NCBI GenBank assembly: GCA_964397085.1 | Contig: CAYNHH010000009.1 | Location: 1-26,847, forward strand | Length of the DNA stretch: 26,847 nucleotides | Reading direction: 5' to 3' | Source: CAILAD01 sp964397085 | Lineage (GTDB): Bacteria > Patescibacteriota > Saccharimonadia > CAILAD01 > BJGX01 | Part shown: in pieces, positions 15,278 through 23,161 of the stretch | How positions within the stretch are numbered: position 1 is the stretch's first letter | How the letters are laid out: each line of letters opens with the position of its first letter | Position numbers and translations under genes: made by a program | The notes under the pieces: generated by a model | Told to the model about the DNA's origin: nothing | Database searches by the model: none | Seen by the model: the letters and a program-made list of their open reading frames with translations, nothing else

Positions 15278-15877
15278 TTGAACCAGGAAGTTCTACCAGA
15301 GAGCGTAAATAACCTTATAGAAGAATTTGCCAAATTACCTAGTATTGGCCCCAAGACTGCAGAGCGGCTAGTTTTTTATTTACTCAAAAGTGAAGACAAT
15401 CTTGCGCTTGGAGAGGCCGCATTAGCATTGAAGGTAGGAATAGTAAATTGCAGTGTTTGCCAAAACTTCAGCACCGAGCCAGTATGTAAGATTTGTCAAA
15501 ATCCCAATAGAAGTGACTCAACAGTCTGTGTAGTCTCACAACCACTTGATATTGTGGCTATTGAAAAAACTGGCTTATACAAGGGCAAGTATCATGTTTT
15601 GCATGGTGTGATTAGCCCGGTAGATGGCATTGGTCCTGATGACTTAGAAATAGAGAGTTTGATGCGTCGCATAGACACACACAAGCCAGAAGAAATCATT
15701 TTAGCTACTAACCCTAATCTAGAAGGTGAAACCACCGCACTCTATATACTTCGCCAACTTGGTGATAGTGATATTACCATCACCAAGTTGGCACACGGCC
15801 TGCCAGTTGGTGGGGATTTAGAGTATGCCGATCAAATGACTCTAGGCCGTGCTTTAGATAATCGACAATCTTTCTAG
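15278..15877 (+). CDS. recR: Recombination protein RecR
   Basis: RecR works with RecO to load RecA at single-strand gaps. The protein has the helix-hairpin-helix LPSIGPKTAERL, the four-cysteine zinc site (CSVC...CKIC), and a Toprim domain beginning VCVVSQPLDIVAIEKTG with the later EEIILATNPNLEGETTALYI and KLAHGLPVGGDLEYAD. About 199 aa, normal. I place the start at TTG 15278 because AGAGGG lies 8 nt upstream; a GTG at 15269 in the same frame would touch that sequence and add only three residues. It is co-transcribed with ybaB. Confidence 0.93.
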   Translation: MNQEVLPESVNNLIEEFAKLPSIGPKTAERLVFYLLKSEDNLALGEAALALKVGIVNCSVCQNFSTEPVCKICQNPNRSDSTVCVVSQPLDIVAIEKTGLYKGKYHVLHGVISPVDGIGPDDLEIESLMRRIDTHKPEEIILATNPNLEGETTALYILRQLGDSDITITKLAHGLPVGGDLEYADQMTLGRALDNRQSF

Positions 15878-15951
15878 TATTTCTTACTCTACATTTTGAA
15901 GTTACGACTAGCTCAAGTTAGGTTCCTGATGACGGAACAGTATCTTTAAGC

Positions 15952-15957
15952 TATAAT
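15952..15957 (+). promoter_or_regulatory. -10 box of the exonuclease-cysS operon, near-leaderless
   Basis: Perfect TATAAT 9 nt upstream of the ATG at 15967. No convincing -35 is seen; a small GTTCC/GGAAC hairpin (15922-15938) lies in that region. Confidence 0.55.
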
Positions 15958-15966
15958 ATACTTAAT

Positions 15967-16506
15967 ATGAGATTCAAAAAAGATATTTTAATGCTCGACT
16001 TTGAGACTACTGACGGGCGACCACCCAAGGCATTACCTATTCAACTGGCTGCGGTCTTGCTAGATAAGGATACTCTACAAGAGAAAAAAGAGTTTAGTAG
16101 CTATATCAAGCAAGATATGAAAGACGCCGACCCCCGTGCGAGTCAAGTGCACGGCATTACAGTAGACCAACTCAAAGATGCACCCAGCCAGAATGAAGTG
16201 ATGCAAAAGTTTTTAGACTATTTTGGTACTGATGTGTTCTTGAGCTGCTGGACGACCTCACTAGATATGCGTATGCTCGAGAATATGATGCTCGCTATTG
16301 GCCATGATTTTATGGAGTACAACTACCACTTTTTAGATCTCTGGCCACTTGCCTATGTACACTGTGTGAAGCTTGGCAAGGGAGAATTATTTAATTCTAT
16401 CGCGATATTTGAAGAATTTGGCCTGCCTGCACGTGGCAATCACGACGCCCTTGAAGACTGTCGTCACGCAGCTGAAGTGCTACGCAAACTTGTTTTTGAA
16501 AATTAA
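15967..16506 (+). CDS. DEDDh-type 3'-5' exonuclease (DNA pol III epsilon / RNase T-like)
   Basis: A 179-aa stand-alone exonuclease. Exo I motif MLDFETTDG near residue 9-17 gives the first D and E; HGITVDQLKDAP is the usual downstream helix; Exo II lies in TSLDMRMLENM; Exo III is NHDALEDCRHA with His and Asp. The length fits a bare catalytic domain, so it might serve as a proofreading subunit or act in RNA processing or repair; sequence alone does not choose. A TATAAT at 15952-15957 lies 9 nt before the ATG and no Shine-Dalgarno is visible, so the leader is very short or absent. cysS begins 20 nt after its stop. Confidence 0.85.
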   Translation: MRFKKDILMLDFETTDGRPPKALPIQLAAVLLDKDTLQEKKEFSSYIKQDMKDADPRASQVHGITVDQLKDAPSQNEVMQKFLDYFGTDVFLSCWTTSLDMRMLENMMLAIGHDFMEYNYHFLDLWPLAYVHCVKLGKGELFNSIAIFEEFGLPARGNHDALEDCRHAAEVLRKLVFEN

Positions 16507-16526
16507 CAGATATCACAGGACCAAAA

Positions 16527-17906
16527 ATGTTAACATTATACAATTCACTTACTAGATCTAAGAAAATATTTACACCCATACATGAAAAGACTGTGAATAT
16601 GTACAGTTGTGGACCTACCGTCTACGACAATATTCACATTGGTAATCTACGGGCATTTATTGTGGATGACCTGCTGCAGCGCGTACTGCATCATATTGAA
16701 GGTTATCAGGTAAATTGGGTGATGAACATCACGGACATTGACGATAAGATGATAACAAGAGTACATCGTGATTATCCCAATGAAGAGCCAATGCAAGCGC
16801 TTGGTAAGTTGGCAGACAAGTATACTGATATTTTCATTGATGATATTGAAAAAGTCGGGATTAACCGCGGTGATATTACCAAGTTGCCACGCGCGACAGA
16901 TCATATTGAGGGTATACAAGAACTCATTAAGAAGCTTCTGAGAGAAAATATTGCATATATCAGTGAGGGTAGTATATATTTCAGTTTAAACAAGTACAAG
17001 GAAACTGGCAAAGAGTATGGTCAGCTTGTTGACTTAGAGTATGACGCACAAGAAAGGGTAACAGATGATCAAGACCAAAAAGCTGGTGTGGGTGATTTTG
17101 CACTATGGAAAGCCCAAAAGTCTAATGAGCCTGCATGGGATTTTGAATGGCTAGGCCATAATTATGTAGGTAGACCAGGCTGGCATATAGAATGTTCTGT
17201 AATGAGCACCCAATATCTTGGTAGACCATTCGATATTCATACTGGCGGAGTCGATCTCAAGTTTCCACATCACGAGAATGAGATTGCCCAATGTGGCGGT
17301 CATCAGGCAAATTTTTTTGTACACAATGAATTTTTGAATGTGGAAGGTGAAAAAATGAGTAAGAGTGTTGGTAACATTACGACTCTTGCCCAAATGCCTG
17401 ATCCGCTTGTATTTCGTTTGCAGGTATTACAAGCGCACTACCGAAGTCATATGGATTTTTCAAACGCATCATTTCAATCTGCCACAGAAAGACTCAATAC
17501 TCTGCGTGCATATTGTGACCAGATGATATTGGCTTGGCCAGGACAATTACCCCAAAAAGACGAAACAAAGGCTACTCAGCAGTTTGTTGCCGGGTTTGTA
17601 GCGGCACTCAATGATGACTTAAATACTCCAGCTGCACTCGCAGCCTTTAGTAAGATTGAAGGCAAGGTGTACTCTAATGAAACTCTTTCTGCCCTAAAGA
17701 GAGTAGAGGATGTGCTTGGTATAGGTATGGTCGACCCAACTCCACTGAGCTCAGAAATAAACGCGCTAGTGACAGACTATGATAAGGCTAGAACTGCAAA
17801 ACAGTATGTAGAGTCTGACGAAATTAGAAAAGTACTGAGTAAAAAATTTGCAATTCAGATATCAGATACTCAGTATGGCCCATTACTCAACCGTGTTCGT
17901 AGTTAG
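16527..17906 (+). CDS. cysS: Cysteinyl-tRNA synthetase
   Basis: Class I synthetase that charges tRNA-Cys. The 459-aa product shows MYSCGPTVYDNIHIGNLR with the zinc Cys and the HIGH-type HIGN, HIECSVMSTQYLG, HHENEIAQC (zinc ligands), and the KMSKS loop in EGEKMSKSVGN. The order and length are standard. The start at 16527 is preceded by a weak AGGA. It follows the exonuclease gene closely. Its 3' end overlaps the convergent idi gene by 24 nt. Confidence 0.97.
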   Translation: MLTLYNSLTRSKKIFTPIHEKTVNMYSCGPTVYDNIHIGNLRAFIVDDLLQRVLHHIEGYQVNWVMNITDIDDKMITRVHRDYPNEEPMQALGKLADKYTDIFIDDIEKVGINRGDITKLPRATDHIEGIQELIKKLLRENIAYISEGSIYFSLNKYKETGKEYGQLVDLEYDAQERVTDDQDQKAGVGDFALWKAQKSNEPAWDFEWLGHNYVGRPGWHIECSVMSTQYLGRPFDIHTGGVDLKFPHHENEIAQCGGHQANFFVHNEFLNVEGEKMSKSVGNITTLAQMPDPLVFRLQVLQAHYRSHMDFSNASFQSATERLNTLRAYCDQMILAWPGQLPQKDETKATQQFVAGFVAALNDDLNTPAALAAFSKIEGKVYSNETLSALKRVEDVLGIGMVDPTPLSSEINALVTDYDKARTAKQYVESDEIRKVLSKKFAIQISDTQYGPLLNRVRS

Positions 17907-18464
17907 GTCTGCATAAAATTGTAAGAATTCTGAATTAGCCTGTAATAGTAGTGCTTCTTCTACGCACCAAGGAGAAAATGAATTGGGTTGCTGTATATCT
18001 AATATAAATTCTTGCCAATCTATCCATTTGATATCATTTACTTCAGAACTATTTGGGAGCGGGTCATTACTGCAAGATATTACGAGCACAGGACAGATCT
18101 CATGTTCTACCACGCCATTCATCTCTGCTCTATAGCTAAAGTCAGGAAGAATTACCTTGAGATCAGAGGTATCTACTTTGAGGCCTAGTTCATGCAAGAG
18201 TCTCCGTTTGGCAGCTTGTTGAGGTGTCTCCTCAAAACTAGGGTGACCACAACATGAGTTACTCCATATGCCCGGCCAAGTAATCTTACCAAGTGCTCGT
18301 TGTTGTAGAAGAAGCTCACCTTTGTCGTTAAACATAAACACCGAAAATGCTCTGTGCAACGGAGTATGGTCAGTGTGAACTGTTGCCTTGTCTGCTAATC
18401 CAATTTGCTGATTGTTACTATCAACTATTACTACATGCTCTTTGGTCATAATGTCTTCATCCAT
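17883..18464 (-). CDS. idi: Isopentenyl-diphosphate delta-isomerase, type I (Nudix fold)
   Basis: Interconverts isopentenyl and dimethylallyl diphosphate, the primers for polyprenyl (undecaprenyl) chains. The 193-aa product carries the IDI-1 hallmarks: LHRAFSVFMFNDKGELLLQQRA, TWPGIWSNSCCGHP with the catalytic Cys, the Nudix-like helix AAKRRLLHELGL, VEHEICPVL with the metal-binding Glu pair, and SPWCVEEALLL. The ATG at 18464 has TAGGT upstream; an ATG five codons later is an alternative. Its 3' end overlaps cysS by 24 nt on the opposite strand. No other isoprenoid genes are in the window. The enzyme's product would be needed for the lipid carrier used by the 10544-14852 operon. Confidence 0.93.
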   Translation of the reverse strand: MDEDIMTKEHVVIVDSNNQQIGLADKATVHTDHTPLHRAFSVFMFNDKGELLLQQRALGKITWPGIWSNSCCGHPSFEETPQQAAKRRLLHELGLKVDTSDLKVILPDFSYRAEMNGVVEHEICPVLVISCSNDPLPNSSEVNDIKWIDWQEFILDIQQPNSFSPWCVEEALLLQANSEFLQFYADLTTNTVE

Positions 18465-18512
18465 ATACCTACATGGTAATGTTTACACAGAATAATTACC
18501 AGTACCTAGTAT

Positions 18513-18558
18513 AAAAAATCCCAGATCATTCACCTATTGATGGTGAGCAATCTGGGAT
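18513..18558 (-). terminator. Terminator after the small zinc-repeat gene
   Basis: On the minus strand a long stem (ATCCCAGAT ... ATCTGGGAT, plus inner CACC/AGGTG pairs) is followed by six T (18513-18518). It starts 5 nt after the stop of the 18563-18796 gene. Confidence 0.88.
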
Positions 18559-18562
18559 ATAA

Positions 18563-18796
18563 CTACTGGTTGGGGCACTTACCTGACCCGCCACAGTGAC
18601 TGCAGGTCTTCGCTGCAGGTGTGTAGAAAACGCCCTTGCCCCCGCAATGAGAGCAAGTTGATTCATTGCCACACTTCGAGCAGTTGTAGCGCGCCATCTG
18701 CAGGGTCGCAAATCGCTTGCGAACTGGCAGTAGCAGCATTGCCATGCCAACGAAGAACGCAACGATGCAGAGCAGAGTATACAGGGTAGTAAGCAC
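18563..18796 (-). CDS. Small membrane-anchored protein with DnaJ-type zinc repeats
   Basis: A 77-aa protein. Residues 4-24 form one hydrophobic membrane helix, followed by a basic stop (RKR). The rest is cysteine-rich: CSKC (39-42), CSHCGGKG (48-55) and CSHCGGSGKC (65-74), i.e. the CxxCxGxG repeats of the DnaJ zinc finger with no J domain. The GTG start is preceded by AAAGGTAGG. It has its own promoter and a strong terminator, so it is a real single-gene unit. Function is unknown; the zinc repeats could bind an unfolded substrate or zinc at the membrane's cytoplasmic face. G+C appears higher than in most neighbours. It also resembles zinc-ribbon domains used as small adaptors. Confidence 0.8.
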   Translation of the reverse strand: MLTTLYTLLCIVAFFVGMAMLLLPVRKRFATLQMARYNCSKCGNESTCSHCGGKGVFYTPAAKTCSHCGGSGKCPNQ

Positions 18797-18942
18797 GATT
18801 GCCTACCTTTCAGGATGTGGGATAGATGTAAACAGCTCTATAAGACTTTGTGAGTCTGAAAAGCAACTGCTATGCTTGCACTGGTTTGGGACTCTGAAGA
18901 GAATTGACTCCCGTCTGTAGTAGGAACAAAGTATTCACGATT

Positions 18943-18971
18943 ACTATACTATAAAACCCTCATCTATGCAA
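18943..18971 (-). promoter_or_regulatory. Candidate promoter of the zinc-repeat gene with long 5' UTR
   Basis: On the minus strand TTGCAT (18971-18966), a 17-nt spacer and TATAGT (18948-18943). The implied 5' UTR is about 140 nt and contains two small inverted repeats (around 18888-18912 and 18843-18857). Besides this, 18797-19003 holds no supported gene. Confidence 0.55.
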
Positions 18972-19003
18972 TATATATTCATCTGTTGAGGTACGCTTAC
19001 AAA

Positions 19004-19030
19004 TAAAAATACCCCATAGAATATGAGGTA
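19004..19030 (-). terminator. Terminator after the HD-domain gene
   Basis: On the minus strand TACCTCATA / TATGGGGTA form a 9-bp stem with one wobble and a 3-base loop, followed by TTTTTA. It starts 10 nt after the stop. Confidence 0.8.
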
Positions 19031-19040
19031 AAATTCTCTG

Positions 19041-19688
19041 CTATTGAACTGTAAATTTTTCATAATGGCGCCCAATAGGTGACCAGGTGTCACCACCAGA
19101 CTTTGGAAAGTCGTAAAAGATTCGGGCTGAAGTAAGGTCACACATATGACATAAGGTATCAAGCGGGCGCATAACTCGGCTAGTAGGGGAGTAGTCGACA
19201 TCTCGAATACCTTCTACAAAGTGAAGAGCATGAGCCTGCTGTTCGGTGAGCACAATCCCTGCCTCTGCAATTACCTTATGCTTGAAAGTTTCGCGAGCAG
19301 TCTTCGATTGCATATCCTCACGCACTACATATCTACCTTCTGAATCAATTTTTGGTAATCCAGTGGCGTCGAGCTCAATGCGAAAAGCCTTCTCGAGGTC
19401 ATGGAGGTAGACTACCAGTAATACATCAGAAAGAGTGAATTGCTCTTCAGGCTCGAGGTGTGCCAGTCTGCCAGTTGAATAAAACAAAGTATATAGAGCC
19501 ACACCAATATTCATCACTTCAACAGCGTGGTCAAGATAGCCGCCAACCCAAGCTTGATGGTTACCGGTTGATCCAGGCATGACAATTGCATTGTCTTGAA
19601 TATCGCCTGTTAGGGCAAGTATAGCAGGTCGGTTACTATCGTCCATCATTTCGATCATCTGCTCTAGAGTATGATAACGCAGACTCAT
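19041..19688 (-). CDS. HD-domain protein, probable phosphohydrolase
   Basis: A 215-aa soluble protein with the HD metal-site pattern: His44 in GNHQAWVGGYLDHAVEV, His54, and the HD pair His96-Asp97 in VVYLHDLEK, with a later Asp region (MRPLDTLCHMCDLTSA). This suggests a metal-dependent phosphohydrolase on a nucleotide or similar phosphate ester. No partner domain (e.g. RelA/SpoT or response regulator) is present, so the substrate cannot be named. It is monocistronic, divergent from the ATP-grasp gene, with its own terminator. There is no strong Shine-Dalgarno. Confidence 0.75.
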   Translation of the reverse strand: MSLRYHTLEQMIEMMDDSNRPAILALTGDIQDNAIVMPGSTGNHQAWVGGYLDHAVEVMNIGVALYTLFYSTGRLAHLEPEEQFTLSDVLLVVYLHDLEKAFRIELDATGLPKIDSEGRYVVREDMQSKTARETFKHKVIAEAGIVLTEQQAHALHFVEGIRDVDYSPTSRVMRPLDTLCHMCDLTSARIFYDFPKSGGDTWSPIGRHYEKFTVQ

Positions 19689-19728
19689 AGTTTTCTACTT
19701 TCGCGAGTAAGGTGCGGTGGACAAACCT

Positions 19729-19757
19729 AGAATAAATGTTTGGCACAACAAAAGCAA
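19729..19757 (-). promoter_or_regulatory. Candidate promoter of the HD-domain gene
   Basis: On the minus strand TTGCTT (19757-19752), a 17-nt spacer and TATTCT (19734-19729), giving a leader of about 33 nt. Confidence 0.5.
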
Positions 19758-19815
19758 GCGACAACATTTTTACTGAGAGTGCAAGGTTGCGGCAGTGGCA
19801 TATTACCCGCAAAGC

Positions 19816-19824
19816 TGATATAAT
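19816..19824 (+). promoter_or_regulatory. Extended -10 promoter of the ATP-grasp gene
   Basis: TGATATAAT, identical to the glyA extended -10, about 88 nt before the ATG at 19913. No clear -35 at 17 nt. Confidence 0.5.
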
Positions 19825-19912
19825 ATAGAAGTAATACACACTCTTTAGCGCACTGCTCAAAGGTGGCTAGTCTAATCCAGACCAACAACTCAATTATTAT
19901 CGAACTAATTAC

Positions 19913-20701
19913 ATGAAAGGCAGAGCCTATTTTTTTGCTCTGAAAATCTTAGCTATGATCACCAAAAAAATCAGTACCTCCAAGCTATTATTTGCTCGTG
20001 CAGAAGAAATGGGCTTGCAACCTTCTTGGGTAACTCCCAGTAGCTTATTTGCTGTATCTACAGAGAGTGGCGAAAAATATGTCCATTATGCATGCAGTGG
20101 CCTCAACTCACATGTAAGTTCTAGCCTAGCCAAAGACAAATACCTTACTCGTCTTATTCTTGAGCGAAATAATCTACCCAATATTCCATTTGCTAGCCCC
20201 AAGAGTATCGAAGAAGCCGAGAGTTTTTTGGAGACCCACAAAAAAATCATCGTAAAACCTCGTACTGGCATGGGCTCTTTTGATATACACATTATTGAGC
20301 ACAAAGATCAGTTGCAGGGAATTAATGTAAGAAAGTATATATTAGAAAAATACATATTCGGCCGAGAAATGCGCTACTTAGTATTTGGTGGAGAAGTAAT
20401 TGCTGTCCACGAAAGTGAATATGGCCTATCAGTACAAGAAGATCGTGAGCTAGCCCGTATTTCGTATCCAGAATCTGACTGGGATCGTGAACTAAACAAA
20501 CTATCACTTAAAATAGCGTCAATTATGGGGCTACAATTTGCTGCAGTTGATTACTTAGTGGATGAGAATAATAATGCACATATACTAGAAGTAAACACTG
20601 CTCCAGGCCTTAAATGGTTTCATGCTCCTACAGCTGGCCCAGCCGTAGATGTTGCGAAGCTATTTATGGGTGCATTTGTAGGTGATATCAGCGCAGTATA
20701 A
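19913..20701 (+). CDS. ATP-grasp ligase-like protein (RimK/glutathione synthetase type)
   Basis: A 262-aa protein with the ATP-grasp fold, which couples ATP hydrolysis to joining a carboxylate to an amine or thiol. Visible: the DKYLTRLILERNNLPNIPFA segment, the KKIIVKPRTGMGSFDI lysine and glycine-rich loop, the EKYIFGREMRYLVFGGEVIAV strand pair, and FAAVDYLVDENNNAHILEVNTAPGL with the metal-binding Asp, Glu and Asn. These are closest in style to RimK and cyanophycin-synthetase domains. The pre-grasp part is short (about 75 residues). No strong ribosome binding site precedes the ATG at 19913; a Met 14 codons later (19955) is an alternative start. No substrate can be named from context. Confidence 0.82.
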   Translation: MKGRAYFFALKILAMITKKISTSKLLFARAEEMGLQPSWVTPSSLFAVSTESGEKYVHYACSGLNSHVSSSLAKDKYLTRLILERNNLPNIPFASPKSIEEAESFLETHKKIIVKPRTGMGSFDIHIIEHKDQLQGINVRKYILEKYIFGREMRYLVFGGEVIAVHESEYGLSVQEDRELARISYPESDWDRELNKLSLKIASIMGLQFAAVDYLVDENNNAHILEVNTAPGLKWFHAPTAGPAVDVAKLFMGAFVGDISAV

Positions 20702-20736
20702 GATTCAAAAATAGCATGTTTTACAACGGGCTAATA

Positions 20737-20765
20737 TTGAAACAATCTCGTATTTCTGTTATAAT
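20737..20765 (+). promoter_or_regulatory. Promoter of the AI-2E family gene
   Basis: TTGAAA (20737-20742), a 17-nt spacer and perfect TATAAT (20760-20765). The ATG follows 11 nt later, so the leader would be only about 4 nt. Confidence 0.75.
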
Positions 20766-20776
20766 TTGTTCTAATT

Positions 20777-21979
20777 ATGAATATAAAAAAATCAACAACA
20801 ACTGACAACTCACAGAACTCTGGGCGCCTAATGAACATACTATACAGAGTATTGCCTAGAAAAAGTTCAATAAAATCACCAGATACACAAAAAGAAGTTC
20901 AGTATCTACTGGGTGATATTCGGGCCAAAGTATTTTTTGGCATAGCATTTTTCATTCTAGCTATACTACTCGCCATAACATTCATGCCTTATGCTGGGGC
21001 ATTAATACTAGCACTATTGCTCGCTGCATTACTTCATCCAACGTATTCTCGTTTGCAAAGAAAATTAAAGTGGTCACCAAGGATGATTACGGCTCTTATT
21101 ATTGCAATATTTATTATACTATCATCAATAATAATATTCTTTATTGTCAGAAACTTATTGACTGAAGCCATTACTCTCAGCAACTCTATCAATTCATACA
21201 TCTCAACTGGTGAAGTTAATCAACTTACTACAAGATTGCAAGATATTCTAAAAAGTCTGAATATTAACATTAGTAGCCAAGATGTTAGTAAATACTTAGT
21301 ACAGTTTTTGCAACAATTTAGCTCACAGCTGATAGGTTTTGTAACGGTAATGGTTAAAAATTTATTCACTTTTTTTGTTGCTATAAGTTTATTCTTTGCT
21401 GCTCTAATATTTTTAATACCACGTATGGGAACAGTCAAAAAAATTGCACTTGAAGTCTCACCGTTAGGGAGAGCAATCACAGCTGACTATATAGAAAAAA
21501 CTCAACTGCTTCTTAGAGGTGCCGTTCTCGGATCGTTTGTTATTAGCCTCACAGCATCAACCATAATGGGCATTACCTTCTATTTGCTAGGTATTCCCAA
21601 CGCAATACTATTTGCAACAATCGCTTTTTTCTTGGGATTCATACCGTACCTTGGTACGGCCATCTTTACCTTTGGTGCAGCAATTATTTTTGCAGTACTA
21701 GGGCAGTACAATCAAGCAATAATACTTATTCTAGTACAATTGCTGATTCTAAATCAGCTCGACCTAGTATTTAGACCAATCACAGTACCCAAAAAAGTTC
21801 GTATACACCCAGCTCTTATGATCATCGCGGTACTTTCTGGCCTTGCCGCCTTTGGTATGCTCGGCCTTATTTTTGGGCCGGTAATACTCGTACTCTTCAT
21901 AAGTACGGTTGAGATATATCGTCAAAACTACGGCATTAAAGCAACACCAGTTGAGTCTCAAAAAGTTACAAATAAGTAA
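20777..21979 (+). CDS. AI-2E family transporter (PerM/TqsA-like permease)
   Basis: A 400-aa integral membrane protein of the AI-2E transporter family (PF01594 type), a broad group that includes exporters of autoinducer-2 and sodium/proton antiporters. A basic cytoplasmic N-tail (about 50 residues) precedes a helix pair (about 55-90), then a helix at about 108-125, a soluble extracytoplasmic segment, and a C-terminal block with the family pattern FLGFIPYLGTAIFTFGAAI, LNQLDLVFRPITVPKKVRIHPALMII and GLIFGPVILVL. Length is normal. It is monocistronic with a near-consensus promoter and almost no leader. The actual substrate is unknown. Confidence 0.88.
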   Translation: MNIKKSTTTDNSQNSGRLMNILYRVLPRKSSIKSPDTQKEVQYLLGDIRAKVFFGIAFFILAILLAITFMPYAGALILALLLAALLHPTYSRLQRKLKWSPRMITALIIAIFIILSSIIIFFIVRNLLTEAITLSNSINSYISTGEVNQLTTRLQDILKSLNINISSQDVSKYLVQFLQQFSSQLIGFVTVMVKNLFTFFVAISLFFAALIFLIPRMGTVKKIALEVSPLGRAITADYIEKTQLLLRGAVLGSFVISLTASTIMGITFYLLGIPNAILFATIAFFLGFIPYLGTAIFTFGAAIIFAVLGQYNQAIILILVQLLILNQLDLVFRPITVPKKVRIHPALMIIAVLSGLAAFGMLGLIFGPVILVLFISTVEIYRQNYGIKATPVESQKVTNK

Positions 21980-22000
21980 CTTTACTGCAAACCAGCAAGC

Positions 22001-22029
22001 TTGAAAAAATGAGATAAATACGCTATGAT
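22001..22029 (+). promoter_or_regulatory. Promoter of tRNA-Gln
   Basis: TTGAAA (22001-22006), a 17-nt spacer and TATGAT (22024-22029), placing the transcription start about 50 nt before the mature tRNA. Confidence 0.7.
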
Positions 22030-22085
22030 GATCAGGTTAAAATAACTCTATAAGTAGTGTTTTAAGTATGAATTCAACAGAATAA

Positions 22086-22160
22086 TGGGGCGTGGCCAAG
22101 TGGTAAGGCAACGGCTTTTGGTGCCGTCATTCGTAGGTTCGAATCCTACCGCCCCAGCCA
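22086..22160 (+). tRNA. tRNA-Gln (anticodon TTG), CCA encoded
   Basis: Full cloverleaf: acceptor TGGGGCG / CGCCCCA, G discriminator, encoded CCA; D-arm GGCC...; anticodon stem ACGGC / GCCGT with loop TTTTGGT, so the anticodon is TTG (reads CAA/CAG); T-arm GTAGG TTCGAAT CCTAC. 75 nt including CCA. A TTG anticodon with the G discriminator is standard for Gln. Confidence 0.96.
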
Positions 22161-22206
22161 AGTAGTACACCAAAACTGACCGTAATGTTTTGGTGCAGTA
22201 CTTGGC
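22157..22206. repeat. 20-bp inverted repeat reaching into the tRNA 3' end
   Basis: Left arm GCCAAGTAGTACACCAAAAC (22157-22176) and right arm GTTTTGGTGCAGTACTTGGC (22187-22206) are inverted repeats with a 3-base mismatch block, around a 10-base loop. The left arm includes the tRNA discriminator and CCA. No T-tract follows the right arm. Confidence 0.8.
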
Positions 22207-22340
22207 TAGAAATTTAATCTTGATTCAGCCCTCCATTCTGAGTTATATAAATTCTTCTTCACTAACTCAATGAGCCATAGCTTGTGTTTATTGTAAGCCT
22301 CATTTAAAATTAGGCATATGCATTAATAAAGAAAGAGAGT

Positions 22341-22526
22341 ATGGCAAAAAAACAATCATCAGATTTAGGAAAACAGGTGCTAAACATTGTACTGATCACA
22401 ATTGGCATTTACCTCATTGTTATGGGGGTATTACAGAATGAGCCTCAAAGTTGGCAAGCATTCGTAGTGACCGCTGGCCTTGTCCTGCAAATCACTGGTA
22501 CTATTGGTTTCGCTAAGATAAAGTAA
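22341..22526 (+). CDS. Small two-helix membrane protein of unknown function
   Basis: A 61-aa protein with two hydrophobic helices (about residues 13-30 and 39-57), joined by a short polar turn (NEPQSWQ), and a Lys-rich start MAKKQ. AAAGAGAG precedes the ATG. I do not recognise a family. The clear hydrophobic hairpin, the start-site spacing and the lack of an opposing gene make it a likely real membrane microprotein. It stands alone: 22207-22340 and 22527-22738 hold nothing else I can support apart from the next gene's candidate promoter. Confidence 0.7.
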   Translation: MAKKQSSDLGKQVLNIVLITIGIYLIVMGVLQNEPQSWQAFVVTAGLVLQITGTIGFAKIK

Positions 22527-22697
22527 TATCGTTAGATTGAGTTAGGGAGTTTTAGACCAAGTAGCTTAGCCAAAGGAACTTATAGTAGGTTAGTATAGAA
22601 AATCAAAAAAATCGAGTTATTCCTTGAAACTTACGCTTGGGGCATCAACTGTTCGTATAAATCTGAACTTTTGTTAGTGAATAACCAAAAAAAGCGG

Positions 22698-22703
22698 TAT
22701 AAT
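22698..22703 (+). promoter_or_regulatory. -10 box of the zinc-ribbon gene at 22739
   Basis: Perfect TATAAT 35 nt before the ATG; TTAGTG (22674-22679) is a weak -35 candidate with an 18-nt spacer. Confidence 0.5.
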
Positions 22704-22738
22704 ACATATTGATAAAACAATTAATATAAAGGATATAT

Positions 22739-22930
22739 ATGATTACAGGATATTGTGTTAAATGTAAGGAAAAAGGCGTTGAATTGTCTGCACCAGAGAT
22801 TCACATGACTAAAAAAGGTGGGTACATGGCCAAAGGTAAACACGAGAAATGCGGAACAACCGTTTGTGCAATGATGTCAAAAGAGAATGCTGAAAAAGCA
22901 ATAGAAGAAGGCGCGACAAAAGCTTTCTAG
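22739..22930 (+). CDS. DUF5679-like small zinc-ribbon protein
   Basis: A 63-aa protein beginning MITGYCVKCKEKGVEL, followed by a Lys/Gly turn with HMTKKGGYMAKGKHEKCGTTVC. The CVKC and CGTTVC pairs suggest a zinc ribbon, and the layout (YCVKC..., M-K-x-G-x-x-A-x-K-G, CG) fits DUF5679 proteins, small ribbons of unknown role. It ends with an acidic/Lys-rich tail. AAAGGA precedes the ATG. A strong bidirectional terminator closes the unit. Confidence 0.78.
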   Translation: MITGYCVKCKEKGVELSAPEIHMTKKGGYMAKGKHEKCGTTVCAMMSKENAEKAIEEGATKAF

Positions 22931-22985
22931 CGTACAGCTTATTAAGCCAGGCTTGGTGTACCGGCCGTTTCTAGCCGCGACGCTC

Positions 22986-23032
22986 AGCCAATTAAAAACA
23001 CCCGAAACATGATCGGGTGTTTTTAATTGGCT
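22986..23032. terminator. Bidirectional terminator
   Basis: Perfect 20-bp arms (22986-23005 and 23013-23032), with core CACCCGA / TCGGGTG and flanking A5/T5 runs inside the stem, around a 7-base loop. It serves the DUF5679-like gene and, from the other side, the convergent fur operon. Confidence 0.93.
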
Positions 23033-23161
23033 AGAATGATAGAGTCAAACTGTAGGTTAAGGGTAGTCATAGACTAGCTGCATCGGTGATACTAAACACA
23101 TGTCAATCCGATGATTATTATAACAAATTCAAACTGGTTGTAGCCTAGTGTAAAGTCAGAT

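Noticed and set aside
18717..18920. 67-codon plus-strand frame across the start of the zinc-repeat gene
   Set aside because: It overlaps the supported minus-strand gene and its leader, with no ribosome binding site or family resemblance.
22187..22206. Right arm after tRNA-Gln as a terminator
   Set aside because: The following bases are AGAAATTT, with no T-run.
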